Positions 34,414-43,845 of a DNA stretch of 45,197 nt are shown here, one piece after another (the first letter of the stretch is position 1; the number at the start of each line of letters is the position of its first letter). Below the pieces are notes generated by a model. The model was not told the DNA's origin, did not search any database, and worked only from the letters and a program-made list of their open reading frames with translations. This stretch comes from Micromonospora parva (lineage in GTDB: Bacteria > Actinomycetota > Actinomycetes > Mycobacteriales > Micromonosporaceae). The position numbers and the translations under genes were made by a program. The stretch lies in the NCBI RefSeq assembly GCF_000718515.1, contig NZ_JNZS01000036.1:1-45197 (forward strand), given 5' to 3'.

Positions 34414-36069
34414 ATGTCCAACTACCTAACGAACAACGAAGCCTCCGGGCGGGCGGCGGCCAAGCGTCGCCGCAAGCTCTGGCTCGCCAGTGGCGTGGCC
34501 GGTTTGACGGGCGTGATCAGTCTCGCGGCGGTGGGCGTCGCGGGCAGCGCCGGTGCGGTCGGCTTGAACTGGAACACCACGCAGGTCAGCAAGGACGGCG
34601 ACCAGCGGGGTGACGAGGGGCGCGACTGGGAGGACAAGAACCGGGACGACAAGGGCCGCGACGACAAGGGCCGCGACAAGGACCACGAGCGCGGGAAGGA
34701 GGTGCCCTGCGACACCGACAAGCTGATTCAGGCGATCGTGTTCGCCAACAACAAGCACGGCGGTGTGCTGGAGCTGGCCAAGGGCTGCACCTACAACCTG
34801 AGCCGCAACGACTACGAGGGCAACGGCCTGCCGGTGATCACCGAGCGGATCACGCTCAAGGGCGAGCACACCACGATCGCTCGGGAAGCCACCGCTGACT
34901 ACTTCCGGATCCTGAACGTCGGTGCCGGTGGTCACCTCACGATCAAGGGCCTGACCATCAAGGGTGGCCAGACCCTCGAGCTGTTCAACAGCGTCGAGCC
35001 GGCGGCCGTCTGGGCGTCCTACTCGGACTCCGAGGCGATCGCGGCTCAGGTGAAGGCGGGCGTTCCGCTGAACCAGGCGCTCACCGCCCGACAGGCCAAC
35101 CCGAAGGCGGGCCTGAAGGCGGCACCCAAGGTCGCGGCCAAGGCCGCGCCGGCCGCTCAGGGCGGCGTCGTCACGCCGCTCGTCGAGTACCCGGATTCCA
35201 CCGACGGTGCCGGCATCCTGGTCCAGCCGGGTGGCACCGCCGAGATCCTGGAGTCCGAGGTCGTCCTGAACCAGTCGGGCGGCAACGGTGGTGGTGTGGC
35301 CAACTTCGGCACCACGAAGATCTGGCACAGCACCGTCACCCGTAACACCGCCTTCTTCTTCGGTGGCGGCGTCTTCAACGCCGGCCTGCTCAAGGTCGAG
35401 GAGTCGAAGATCAAGGACAACACCGCCATCATCGGCGGTGGCGGCATCTCCAACGGCGCGGCGCCGATCTTCACCGACGACGTCAACGGCGGAACGGTCG
35501 AGCTCAAGAAGGCCGAGATCACCGACAACGAGACGCTGGGCTTCGGCGGCGGCTACCTCGACATCGAGGGCAACACCACGGCGTACGAGACCAAGTTCGT
35601 CTCGAACACCGCGGTCCTCGCTGGCGGCGGTATCGCTGCGGCGGACAGCCAGCTGAACCTGCACAACGTCTCGGTGGAGCGCAACAGCACCGCCGGTGTC
35701 GGTGGCGGTGTCGCCATCGCCTTCGGCAGCGCTGTCACGTTCGAGAAGAGCAGCATCAAGGACAACACCGCCGGCTTCTTCGGCGGCGGGCTCTTCAACA
35801 CCCTGAGCGTCACCACGCTGCGCGACAGCGAGGTCGTCGGCAACCGGGCCATCGGCCCGATCGGGGTCGGCGGCGGCATCTTCAACATCTTCGGCGAGGT
35901 CAACCTGTCGAAGACGAAGGTCGCCCACAACTTCTCCACCTTCGAGCCGGGCGGTGTCTTCAGCTTCTTCGGAGACGTGAACGTGGACGACAAGTCCGCC
36001 ATCACCGCGAACCGTCCGACCAACTGCCTGGCCATCCCGGGCGGCACCATCGAGAACTGCTTCGCCTGA
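34414..36069 (+). CDS. Secreted parallel beta-helix protein 2 (paralogue of the previous gene)
   Basis: 551 aa, homologous to the upstream product along its full length, including the last residues (TANRPTNC then an NCFA or DCFA end). Export signal: AAKRRRKLWLASGVAGLTG with a likely cleavage near AGA (about 46). An Asp/Lys/Arg-rich segment follows, then the Cys-containing folded start and NVGAGGHLTIKGLTIKGGQTL. At the place of the long Lys/Ala/Pro insert of the paralogue it has only a ~28-residue Lys/Ala stretch (about 224-251). The coils (about 268-540) keep the NTAFFFGGGVFN pattern. The gene has its own leader and terminator. Tandem duplication followed by expansion of one insert is the simplest history. 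Function is unknown. Confidence 0.87.
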   Translation: MSNYLTNNEASGRAAAKRRRKLWLASGVAGLTGVISLAAVGVAGSAGAVGLNWNTTQVSKDGDQRGDEGRDWEDKNRDDKGRDDKGRDKDHERGKEVPCDTDKLIQAIVFANNKHGGVLELAKGCTYNLSRNDYEGNGLPVITERITLKGEHTTIAREATADYFRILNVGAGGHLTIKGLTIKGGQTLELFNSVEPAAVWASYSDSEAIAAQVKAGVPLNQALTARQANPKAGLKAAPKVAAKAAPAAQGGVVTPLVEYPDSTDGAGILVQPGGTAEILESEVVLNQSGGNGGGVANFGTTKIWHSTVTRNTAFFFGGGVFNAGLLKVEESKIKDNTAIIGGGGISNGAAPIFTDDVNGGTVELKKAEITDNETLGFGGGYLDIEGNTTAYETKFVSNTAVLAGGGIAAADSQLNLHNVSVERNSTAGVGGGVAIAFGSAVTFEKSSIKDNTAGFFGGGLFNTLSVTTLRDSEVVGNRAIGPIGVGGGIFNIFGEVNLSKTKVAHNFSTFEPGGVFSFFGDVNVDDKSAITANRPTNCLAIPGGTIENCFA

Positions 36070-36079
36070 TCGGTCACCC

Positions 36080-36113
36080 TTGGGTGACGATGACTTAGCA
36101 CCCTCGGGTGACC
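36080..36113. other. Two small hairpins after beta-helix gene 2
   Basis: GTCACCC-TT-GGGTGAC and GCACCC-TC-GGGTGA occur within 36 bp directly downstream of the stop. They precede the main terminator. Confidence 0.45.
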
Positions 36114-36137
36114 ACAGCGCAGCGCCAGCACCACCGG

Positions 36138-36172
36138 CCGGCCCCCTTCCGCGAGACGCGGAAGGGGGCCGG
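36138..36172. terminator. 15-bp perfect hairpin, bidirectional terminator
   Basis: CCGGCCCCCTTCCGC (36138-36152) pairs perfectly with 36158-36172 around GAGAC. It lies between convergent genes (beta-helix 2 and pullulanase). Confidence 0.85.
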
Positions 36173-36179
36173 TTCACCG

Positions 36180-39100
36180 TCACTTCTGAACGAAGACCGC
36201 CACGCTGCGCGCCGGTACGGTGAACGTGCCGGCCGCCCGGTCGAACGAGGCGGTCCGCAGCGTCGGGTCGGCCGAGTCGACCAGCACCGGGTGCAGTGCC
36301 ACGTCCGCTCCGCGCAGCCCGGTCACCGTCTGGGTGGCCGCCGACGGGGTGGCGTTGAAGACGACGGTCACCGACGTCCACGCACCGCCCAGCCCGCGGG
36401 CGTCCAGGGTCATGGTCAGCACACCCGGCGTCTCCTGGGCACCGGACAGCGGGAAGGCGACCCGCCGCTGCACCTGCTCGGCGCTGGCCAGCCCGAACAC
36501 CGGCGACGACGCCCGGATACGCAGCAACTCGGCGTATCGGGCGTCGGTGGTGTTGATCGCCGCGCAGTCCGGCACCAGCGCCGGGTCGGCCAGCAGCGGC
36601 TTCGCGTACGACCACTTGTCCTCGTTGTCGGGCGCCGGTGGCAGACCAGCGCCGAACCCGTTGCCCCGTTCACAGCCCCAGCGGATCTGGTTGAACCAGT
36701 CACCGGAGTTGTACGAGTTGCGGTCCAGCGACTTCGACCGCAGCCGCTCGGTGCCGGCGGTGACGAACCCGGTGCCCTGTCCCAGCAGCACAGTGCCCAG
36801 CGCCAGCACCTGCATCCGGGAGCGGTCCGCCGCCGTGGTGGCCTGCGGCAGTTTGTACGCCAACGCGTCGTACAGGATCTCGTTGTCGTGCGCGTCGGCG
36901 TAGGTGACGGCCTCCCCCGGCGTCGCGGTGTAGCCGGCCGGGGAGCCGTTGTAGTCGACCTGCGCCCCGGTGACCTGCCGCCCGGCGGTGTCGGTGAACC
37001 GGTAGTCGCGCAGGTTGCCGGTGAGCCCCACCTTGATCAGGTCGTGGGCGTGCAGCAGCCGGGCCTTCTGCTCGGCCGGTGAGCCGTTGACCGGGTCGCC
37101 GTTCGGGTCGGTGTAGAGCCCGGAGGCGAAGCCCTGCACCCGGGGGTTGGCGTCGAACGGTCCGCCGCCGCGCACCGCGTCGCGCAGCCGGTCGTTGAAG
37201 GTGCCGATGCCGGTGCCGGCCATGTTGGCCTGGGTGGCCTGCACGAAACGGGCGTCGTTGGCGACCTCGCCGAAGTTCCAGCCCTCGCCGTAGAGCAGGA
37301 TCGACCGGCCGTCCACGCCGTCCCGGGCGACGGTCAACCGGTCCAGGGCCGCCCGGACGGCCAGGATGTTGGCCTTCGGGTGGTGACCCATCAGGTCGAA
37401 GCGGAAGCCGTCCACCTTGTACTGCCGAGCCCAGGTGACCAGCGAGTCGACCACCAGCTTGCCCATCATGGCGTGCTCGGGGGCGGTGTTGGCGCAGCAG
37501 GTGGAGTTGGCAACGGTGCCGTCGTCCAACAACCGGTGGTAGTAGCCGGGCACGATCTGGTCGAGCACCGACTTCGGGTCGGTGCCGGCCGCCGATGTGT
37601 GGTTGTAGACCACGTCCATCACCACCCGCAGCCCGGCGTCGTTCACCCCGGCGACCATCCGCCGGAACTCGGTGGTCCGCGCCGCGCCGGCCGGGTCGAC
37701 GGCGTAGCCGCCCTCCGGGACGGTGTAGTGCAGCGGGTCGTACCCCCAGTTGTAGCCGTCGGTCTCGGCGACCGCCGCCACGCACTTCTGCTGCTCCGCG
37801 GAGTCTGGCGGCAGCGCGGCCAGGTCGCAGGCGGGCTGCCGCTGGTCGGCGCGCCGCTCGGGGATCGTCGCGAAGTCGAACGCCGGCAGCAGGTGCAGGT
37901 GGGTGACACCGGCGTCGCCGACCGCCCGCAGGTGGGTCATGCCGGCGGTCTTCGGGTCGGTGAACGCGAGGAACGTCCCCCGCCGCTCGGCCGGCACCGT
38001 CTCGTCGGCGATGGAGAAGTCCCGCACGGACAACTCGGTGATCTGCGCCTTCGCGGCCGGCACGGGCGCCGGTTTGCGCAGCGTGCGCCACCCGGGAGGG
38101 GCCAGCGCCGGGTCGTTGAGGTCGACGAGTTGACTGTGCGTGGAGTCCGCGGCGAGGGCCACCGAGTACGGGTCGGTGACCGACGCGGTGACCATTTTCT
38201 GCGCTGCCGGCTGCCAGGCCCGCACCTCGTACCGGTAGAACTTGCCGGTCCAGGAGCGATCGCCGCGCACCGACCAGACGCCGGTGCGGTCGTCGCGGCG
38301 CATCGGCACCGTCCTCGGGGCGCTGGTGGTCGAGTCGAACAGCTGCAACGCCACGCTCCGGGCGGTGGGCGCCCACAGCGCGAGGCTCGGCGTCCGGCCC
38401 GCGAAGGTGGGCCCGAGGGTGGCGTCGGTCGCCCGGGAGTACACGTCGTCGAGCACGCCGGGGATCTGCACGCCGGTGGCGGCGAGCAGCGCACCCTCGG
38501 CGTCGCGCGCGGTGACCAGCAACTGCCCGCGCAACGCCGCCGGGACCTTGGCCAGGTCCGCCCGGTCCAGGGCGAAGCTACGGTACGACCACAGGTGCGG
38601 GAACCTGTCGCGTTGCGCCTCGGTGAGCCCGTTGCGCTGCGCCCGCAACGGCAGGCTGGTGTACGTGCCGGTCAGCTCGCCGTCGACCACGCTGACCCCA
38701 CCGGTGGGCGCGGCGACCAGCGCGTACGTCCTGCCGTCGGTCGGGGGTGTCTGCCACGCCACTGTGGACCTGTCGATCCAGTGCGCCTTCTGCTTGCTGA
38801 TGTCGGTGTCCCCGCTGGCGGTGGTGGCCGCCGACGGCAGCAGCCGGCCCGGTGTGGCGGCGAGCAGCCACACCTCCCGCCCGGCGCTGGCGAAGTCGAG
38901 CCGCTGGTCGTCGGGCAGGTCCTTGGTGTCGCCGTTGTGGATGATGTAGTTCAGGCCGGTGGCGCCGGCGGCCAGCGGCACCCGGAACACCGCCCCGAAC
39001 GCGTCGACGGCGCTCGGCCGCAGCGGGGCGGACCACTCGGTCGGGTTGGCCGCGCCGTCCCACAGGTGCAGGCCCCAGCCGTCGTAGTTGCCGTCGGCCC

Positions 39101-41675
39101 GCCGGTAGTGCAGCACGGCGGTGCCCTCCTCGACCGGCGGGTCCGGTTCACCGGTGGCGGCCTGCCTGCTCGGGTAGATCGCCGGGTCGCCCTGCTTGAG
39201 CCAGATCTCTCCGGTCTGGCTGAGGTCGATGCTGCGGTCCTGCGCGACGTCCTTCGTGCCAGCCTTGTCGACGACCAGGAAGTTCACCGACGTCGCGCCC
39301 GGCTTGAGTTTCACCCAGGCGAACCGGCCGTAGGAGTCCTCCCCGGCGAACGGCTGCCCCTTGGGCCACTCGGTGACGTACGCCGGGTCGATGTCCCCCC
39401 AGGCGTACAGCCCCCAGTCGTCGTACCCGCCGGCCGGGCGTTGGTAGTGCACCACCGCCCACTCCCGGGAGCCGCCCTGCTCCGGGGTGCCGACGACTGC
39501 GGTGGACCGGGCGGTGGCGGTCCGGCCCCGACCGTCGCGGACCACCGCCTTGTACTCGACCCGGGTACCCCCGGCCAGGCCAGTCAGGTCGTGCTGCACG
39601 GTGTACGGGGCGTGGTCGGCGCTGCCCAGCAGCGTCCACCGGCCACCGGCCACCCGGGCCGCGACGGTGACGCTGGCCAGTGGATCACCGGTAACCCGGG
39701 CGGTGACCGCGGCCCGGGTGGCGACCGGCGCGTCCGGGATCGGGCTGGTGATGGTGATGGTCGGCTTGTCGGCGGCCGGTGCGATGGGGCTGCCGGCCCG
39801 GTACACGACGGCCGACAACGGCGGCACGGTGAGGGCCACTTCGCCGTCACCGTTGGCCCGCGCGTCGCCGGAGGCGCCGTAGATGCCGGTGAAGGTGGCG
39901 CCGGCCGACCAGGTGTCCACAGTGACAGTCTGCGCGGTGTCGGCGTTGTTCACGGCCACCACGTACTCGGTGCGGTCGGCCGGGGCGATCCGGGAGGCGG
40001 CGAAGACGCCCGGCCCGTCGGCCGCGTACCGGGTGACCTGCGCGCCGTCGCGCAGCGCCGGGTGGGCCTGGCGCAGCTGGCCCAGCTCGGCGATGGTCCG
40101 GTACAGCGGATGGGAGGTGTCGAACTGGTCGCTGGCGTGGGTGCGGTCGGTGCCGAGCAGGTCGTCGTCGAGGTAGTCGGGGGTCTTCGACGCGAACATG
40201 TCCTGCCGGGCGTCCTTGTCTCCGCCCGGCCCGGTGAAGCCCTGTTCGTCGCCGGAGTAGACCACCGGCTGGCCACGGGTCAGGAACATCAACTGGTGGG
40301 CGAGCTGGTCGCGTCGGAGGTGGCTGGCCGCATCGGTGCCACCACCGGCGATGAACGAACCGATCCGGCCCATGTCGTGGTTACCGAGGAAGGTGGTCAA
40401 CCGGCCCGCGTCGGTGTCCCGGGCGGCGTACAGGTCGTCGCGGGCGTACACGTCGGCGAGCGCCTTGGCCGATCCGGCGCCCGCGGTGAAGCCCCGCGCG
40501 GCCTCCTGGAAGGCGAAGTCGAGGGTGGCCGGCAGGCCACCCTGGCGGACGTAGCTGGAGCTGATCTCCGGGTCGGCGCTGTACACCTCGCCGAACATGA
40601 AGAAGTCCTTCTTGCCGGCCTTCTCGGCGGCCCGTTGGATGCCCCGGCTGAACTGCGGCCAGAAGTCCATGTTGACGTGCTTCACGGTGTCCAACCGGAA
40701 CCCGTCGACGCCGGTCGCGCCGATCCAGTCCCCGTACGCCTTGGTCAGGCCCCGGACCACCTCGGGACGCTCGGTCCACAGGTCGTCGAGGCCGAAGAAG
40801 TCGCCGTACTCGCTGTTCTCTCCGGCGAAGGTGGAGTCACCCCGGTTGTGGTACATGGTGGCGTCGTTGAGCCAGGCCGGGACCTTGACGCTCGCATCCT
40901 CCGGCTCGGCGAAGGTCGGCGTGTACGGGAAGGACTCCTTGTCGACCGGTGGGAACGCGCGGCTGCCGTCGGCGTAGTTGCGGTCCTCGAACGCCCGGCC
41001 CCGCGCGTCGGTGTACGGCGAGGTCGCCTTGTCCACGTACGCGTACTTGTCCTCGGCGTACTTGATGACGTCGGCGGTGTGGTTGACGATCACGTCGAGG
41101 TAGACCTTGATGCCGCGCTGGTGGGCGAGCCTGACCAGGCGCTTCATCTCCTCCATGGTGCCGAAGTGCGGGTCCACCTGGGTGAAGTCGGTGATCCAGT
41201 AGCCGTGGTAGCCGGCCGAGATGTCGTTGCCGGCACCCTGCACCGGCCGGTTCTTGAAGATCGGGGCGAGCCAGATGGCGGTGGTGCCCATCCCCTGGAT
41301 GTAGTCCAGTTTGTCGATGACGCCCTTGAGGTCACCGCCGTGGTAGAAGCCCTTGTCGGTGGGGTCGAGGCCGGTGCGCAGCCGATCACCGGCGAGGCCA
41401 CCGGTGTCGTTGCGGGGGTCTCCGTTGGCGAACCGATCCGGCAGGACGAAGTAGAACTGCTCGGCGCGGGCGGCGCTGCCGCCGGCCTTCAGCAGCGCGT
41501 CGGCGCTGGGTTCGTCGCGCCACTGGGTCGCGCCGACGACCGAGAGTGAGGCACGGTCGGACGGTTGAGGGCTCGCGGCGGCGGGCTGCACGGCGACCGG
41601 AGCGCCAGCGAGGGTGACGGTGAGCAGGGAGGTAAGGGCCAGCACTGCGGTACGCGGTCTCGGCGGGGGTTTCAT
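36180..41675 (-). CDS. Secreted double-headed amylopullulanase (two GH13 modules)
   Basis: 1831 aa. Signal peptide 1-34 (PAAA cleavage). Module 1 is a GH13 alpha-amylase: DVIVNHT (194-200), nucleophile Asp329 in DGFRLD, acid Glu363 in FGEVY, NHD (432-434). A beta domain, an Ig-like domain (about 645-735) and two CBM41/PUD units (WAVVHYQR about 740, AVLHYRR about 857) follow. A CBM48-like region (about 1075-1200) leads to module 2, a type-I pullulanase: YNWGYDP (about 1307), DVVYNHT (1354-1360), Asp1427 in DGFRFD, Glu1464 in GEGWNF, HDN with Asp1597. All catalytic residues are present in both modules, so it should cut alpha-1,4 and alpha-1,6 bonds of starch, glycogen or pullulan outside the cell. 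GAGGAAGG precedes the ATG. The frame is continuous, so this is a single gene and not two. Large actinobacterial pullulanases of this size are known. Confidence 0.95.
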   Translation of the reverse strand: MKPPPRPRTAVLALTSLLTVTLAGAPVAVQPAAASPQPSDRASLSVVGATQWRDEPSADALLKAGGSAARAEQFYFVLPDRFANGDPRNDTGGLAGDRLRTGLDPTDKGFYHGGDLKGVIDKLDYIQGMGTTAIWLAPIFKNRPVQGAGNDISAGYHGYWITDFTQVDPHFGTMEEMKRLVRLAHQRGIKVYLDVIVNHTADVIKYAEDKYAYVDKATSPYTDARGRAFEDRNYADGSRAFPPVDKESFPYTPTFAEPEDASVKVPAWLNDATMYHNRGDSTFAGENSEYGDFFGLDDLWTERPEVVRGLTKAYGDWIGATGVDGFRLDTVKHVNMDFWPQFSRGIQRAAEKAGKKDFFMFGEVYSADPEISSSYVRQGGLPATLDFAFQEAARGFTAGAGSAKALADVYARDDLYAARDTDAGRLTTFLGNHDMGRIGSFIAGGGTDAASHLRRDQLAHQLMFLTRGQPVVYSGDEQGFTGPGGDKDARQDMFASKTPDYLDDDLLGTDRTHASDQFDTSHPLYRTIAELGQLRQAHPALRDGAQVTRYAADGPGVFAASRIAPADRTEYVVAVNNADTAQTVTVDTWSAGATFTGIYGASGDARANGDGEVALTVPPLSAVVYRAGSPIAPAADKPTITITSPIPDAPVATRAAVTARVTGDPLASVTVAARVAGGRWTLLGSADHAPYTVQHDLTGLAGGTRVEYKAVVRDGRGRTATARSTAVVGTPEQGGSREWAVVHYQRPAGGYDDWGLYAWGDIDPAYVTEWPKGQPFAGEDSYGRFAWVKLKPGATSVNFLVVDKAGTKDVAQDRSIDLSQTGEIWLKQGDPAIYPSRQAATGEPDPPVEEGTAVLHYRRADGNYDGWGLHLWDGAANPTEWSAPLRPSAVDAFGAVFRVPLAAGATGLNYIIHNGDTKDLPDDQRLDFASAGREVWLLAATPGRLLPSAATTASGDTDISKQKAHWIDRSTVAWQTPPTDGRTYALVAAPTGGVSVVDGELTGTYTSLPLRAQRNGLTEAQRDRFPHLWSYRSFALDRADLAKVPAALRGQLLVTARDAEGALLAATGVQIPGVLDDVYSRATDATLGPTFAGRTPSLALWAPTARSVALQLFDSTTSAPRTVPMRRDDRTGVWSVRGDRSWTGKFYRYEVRAWQPAAQKMVTASVTDPYSVALAADSTHSQLVDLNDPALAPPGWRTLRKPAPVPAAKAQITELSVRDFSIADETVPAERRGTFLAFTDPKTAGMTHLRAVGDAGVTHLHLLPAFDFATIPERRADQRQPACDLAALPPDSAEQQKCVAAVAETDGYNWGYDPLHYTVPEGGYAVDPAGAARTTEFRRMVAGVNDAGLRVVMDVVYNHTSAAGTDPKSVLDQIVPGYYHRLLDDGTVANSTCCANTAPEHAMMGKLVVDSLVTWARQYKVDGFRFDLMGHHPKANILAVRAALDRLTVARDGVDGRSILLYGEGWNFGEVANDARFVQATQANMAGTGIGTFNDRLRDAVRGGGPFDANPRVQGFASGLYTDPNGDPVNGSPAEQKARLLHAHDLIKVGLTGNLRDYRFTDTAGRQVTGAQVDYNGSPAGYTATPGEAVTYADAHDNEILYDALAYKLPQATTAADRSRMQVLALGTVLLGQGTGFVTAGTERLRSKSLDRNSYNSGDWFNQIRWGCERGNGFGAGLPPAPDNEDKWSYAKPLLADPALVPDCAAINTTDARYAELLRIRASSPVFGLASAEQVQRRVAFPLSGAQETPGVLTMTLDARGLGGAWTSVTVVFNATPSAATQTVTGLRGADVALHPVLVDSADPTLRTASFDRAAGTFTVPARSVAVFVQK

Positions 41676-41729
41676 CGACGCCTTCCTCTGGTCGCTGATG
41701 GCCGCACGCTAACCCTTGCCGAAACATTC

Positions 41730-41743
41730 TGCAATACCTTGCA
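41730..41743. promoter_or_regulatory. TGCAA/TTGCA palindrome upstream of the pullulanase gene
   Basis: TGCAA TACC TTGCA, perfect 5-bp arms, 55 bp upstream of the ATG at 41675. A second, GCAACCTTGC, lies at 41764-41773. Repeated TTGCA half-sites resemble maltose-repressor (LacI-type MalR) targets in streptomycetes; this is inference from pattern and context. Confidence 0.45.
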
Positions 41744-41763
41744 AACGTGGTCGCAACAAAGCA

Positions 41764-41773
41764 GCAACCTTGC
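41764..41773. promoter_or_regulatory. Second TTGC palindrome (GCAACCTTGC)
   Basis: Perfect 4-bp arms, centre about 32 bp from the first palindrome, i.e. about three helical turns. It lies between the convergently spaced end of the CBM2 gene and the pullulanase promoter. Confidence 0.4.
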
Positions 41774-41784
41774 GAAATCGCCGC

Positions 41785-42492
41785 TCAGAGGCCGCTGCAG
41801 CGCACCCCGTCCACAGTGCACTCCCGTGGCGCGCTGGACGTCCGCTCCATGTGGAACCGCAGCGACACCGAACCGCCGGCCGACACCTCGACCCCGCTGA
41901 CGTACGTGAAGCCGTCATCGCCCTGCCGGATCGTCCCCTGCGGGACGCCCTCCACCCAGGCGGTCACCAACCGTCCACCGGAGAACTCCAACCGCACCGT
42001 CCAGCCGCGGCTCTGGGCGGACGTGTTCACCATCGCCACCTCGCCGATGAAACCGCCGTCGAAGCTCTGCACCACCCGGTACCGCCCGGCCATCCCCGGC
42101 TGCCCCGGTGCCGCCCGGGTCGGCGACCGGGTCACCGTCGGCCGCCCGGTCGCAGCGACCGTCGGAACTGCCGACGGTGAACCGGAACCGGCCGCGGCGC
42201 TCGGCGGCAGCCCGCTGGCCCGCCCGGACAACCCCGGCAGCACCGGCGCCGGAGACGGCACCGTGGACGGCACCGACGTGGGCACGCTCGGCGCCGCCGC
42301 CACGGACGGCACCGGCAGCGCCGGCGGCTGCGCGCCGTCCGGCGCCGGGGTGCGTCCCCGGTACGCGCCCAGCGCCACGAAGAGCAGGACCACCATCACG
42401 ACGACACCGGCACCCACCACGATCCAGGGCGACGATGCGATCGCGACCGGACCGTGCGGCGGACGCGGAGCACGGCGGCGCATGCCGGACAT
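41785..42492 (-). CDS. Membrane-anchored protein with C-terminal CBM2-like domain (1)
   Basis: 235 aa. A basic, short N-terminus and one membrane helix (about residues 22-44) place the rest outside. A Pro/Ser/Ala-rich stalk (about 45-130) leads to a beta-sandwich of about 100 residues with CBM2-like strands (YRVVQSFDGGFIGEVAMVN, GWTVRLEF, VTAWVEGVPQG) and a C-terminal Cys pair (CTVDGVRC). CBM2 binds cellulose or xylan; this copy lacks the terminal Cys pairing of canonical CBM2 and has few exposed Trp, so carbohydrate binding is unproven. GGGAGG lies 3 nt before the ATG at 42492; a second ATG is three codons later. A paralogue follows upstream in transcription order. Confidence 0.8.
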   Translation of the reverse strand: MSGMRRRAPRPPHGPVAIASSPWIVVGAGVVVMVVLLFVALGAYRGRTPAPDGAQPPALPVPSVAAAPSVPTSVPSTVPSPAPVLPGLSGRASGLPPSAAAGSGSPSAVPTVAATGRPTVTRSPTRAAPGQPGMAGRYRVVQSFDGGFIGEVAMVNTSAQSRGWTVRLEFSGGRLVTAWVEGVPQGTIRQGDDGFTYVSGVEVSAGGSVSLRFHMERTSSAPRECTVDGVRCSGL

Positions 42493-42520
42493 GTACCTCC
42501 CTCAGCGGATCGTCCGCGCA

Positions 42521-42608
42521 GCGTAGCGATCGGCGGCCCAGGCCGGAAAGCCTCGGCCACGCGGCGTAGCGATCGGCGCCCGGGCGGTAAGCCTCGGCCG
42601 TACGGCGT
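42521..42608. repeat. Two ~42-bp tandem repeats between CBM2-like genes
   Basis: Units begin GCGTAGCGATCGGCG at 42521 and 42564, with a third partial start at 42605. Both carry a CCTCGGCC core. Non-coding. Confidence 0.75.
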
Positions 42609-42633
42609 CGCCGGCCACCGACCCGGCCGCGGC

Positions 42634-43320
42634 TCAGCCGATCCGGCAGTCGACCCCGTTGATCGTGCACGTTCGCGGTCGCTGCGCCGACTCACCCAGG
42701 CCGACGCGCAGCCGCAGCGTCCGGGAGTCGCCCGGTTCCAGCGAACGGGTGCCGCGCACCACGAACTCGCCGTCCCCGCGCCCCCGTACCGAGACGCCCG
42801 AGTCGTCACCGACTCGCAGCGACCAGGTGTCGTCGTCGAACGCCAACTCCACCTGCCAGTCCACCGACCGGCTCGACGTGTTGGCGATCGACAGGATCGC
42901 CGACTCCCCGTTCCAGCCGTTCGTGCCGACCTGGTAGCGGGCGCTGACGGGGTCCTCCGCCGGTGTCGTCGGCGCGGACAGCACGCTCGTCCGCCCCGGC
43001 GTCGGCGAGCCGGTCATCGTGGGCCGCGGCGACGGGGACGGTGACCGACTGCTGCGTGACGGTCGCGGCGACACCGAGCGCCGCTCCACAGCGGCCGGGG
43101 TCGGCCCGCCGGTGGTGGATGCTCCCGCCGGCACGGTCGGCAGGAACGCCGGAGGCGCTGCCTGCGGCCCGGCGTCGTGCTCCCTGCCCCGGAACGACAA
43201 CAGCGCCACCACCAGGAGCACCACCAGCGCGCACACACCGAGCAGCACCACGATCCACGGCACCGACACCAACACCCGCGCCGCCCGCGAATCTGCCGCA
43301 CCGTCCGGCCGCACCGCCAT
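42634..43320 (-). CDS. Membrane-anchored protein with CBM2-like domain (2)
   Basis: 228 aa, same plan as the neighbour: a single helix (about 18-42), a Ser/Pro/Arg-rich stalk (about 50-120) and a beta-sandwich (YQVGTNGWNGESAILSIAN, VDWQVELAFDDDTWSL) ending CTINGVDC. The matching C-terminal Cys pair shows common ancestry. The start is the ATG at 43320 with GGGGAG about 5-6 nt upstream; the open frame to 43422 is not needed. A polysaccharide-binding or wall-associated role is inference. Confidence 0.78.
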   Translation of the reverse strand: MAVRPDGAADSRAARVLVSVPWIVVLLGVCALVVLLVVALLSFRGREHDAGPQAAPPAFLPTVPAGASTTGGPTPAAVERRSVSPRPSRSSRSPSPSPRPTMTGSPTPGRTSVLSAPTTPAEDPVSARYQVGTNGWNGESAILSIANTSSRSVDWQVELAFDDDTWSLRVGDDSGVSVRGRGDGEFVVRGTRSLEPGDSRTLRLRVGLGESAQRPRTCTINGVDCRIG

Positions 43321-43418
43321 CAGGTCTCCCCTCGTCCCCCACCGACGCGACAGCGTAGCCAGCGCCACGCGGACCGGGAACCTGGCGGGTACGGATCGGA
43401 CCGACCGGCCCCGGTCGG

Positions 43419-43814
43419 TCAACCCGTCCGGACGACCGTGCAGATCAGTGGCCCCTCATCGGAGGTACGCAACAGGTAGCGGTACCGCTCCCCGGGCACT
43501 GACTGCCCCCGACTGTCCAGGAACTCCCACTCCACCGCCACCATCGTCAACAGCGCGGACACCGGCTGCACGTCCTCGATCCGGGCGTGGGCCGCGACCA
43601 GCTCCCGGTCCTGGTAGTCCGGCGCGGCGCCCACGAAGGACAGCGCCACCGCCGCCGCGGTGGTGAACGAGAAGCTGTACGTGTCGGCCACCACCAGCCC
43701 CGGCAGGGCGTAACAGCCGGCGATGGCCGGCAGATCGCCGGAGGTCAGCGCCACGCCGTACCGGTCGAAGAAGTCGGCCAACGTGTCAAGATCCGTGGAG
43801 GCGTTCACGGTCAC
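43419..43814 (-). CDS. NTF2-like / SnoaL-like small protein
   Basis: 131 aa. An N-terminal helix (DTLADFFDRYGVALTSGDLPAIAGCY) and a beta-rich C-terminus match the cone-shaped NTF2-like fold (nuclear transport factor 2, SnoaL). No catalytic residue can be picked. There is no signal peptide. The start GTG at 43814 lacks a Shine-Dalgarno, and the GTG two codons on (43808) is the alternative. It is flanked by same-strand genes on both sides, with gaps of 98 and 31 bp. Confidence 0.7.
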   Translation of the reverse strand: MTVNASTDLDTLADFFDRYGVALTSGDLPAIAGCYALPGLVVADTYSFSFTTAAAVALSFVGAAPDYQDRELVAAHARIEDVQPVSALLTMVAVEWEFLDSRGQSVPGERYRYLLRTSDEGPLICTVVRTG

Positions 43815-43845
43815 AGCAATTGCCGGTCACCGCCCGGGTCAAACC

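Noticed and set aside
37380..41549. A 1389-codon frame antisense to the pullulanase gene
   Set aside because: GC-driven shadow frame with Arg/Gly/Val-rich product and no domain; the minus strand has complete GH13 motifs.
36180..41675. Two separate genes (amylase and pullulanase) joined by error
   Set aside because: The frame is open throughout without an internal ribosome site at the module border, and CBM modules link the two; similar long enzymes are known.
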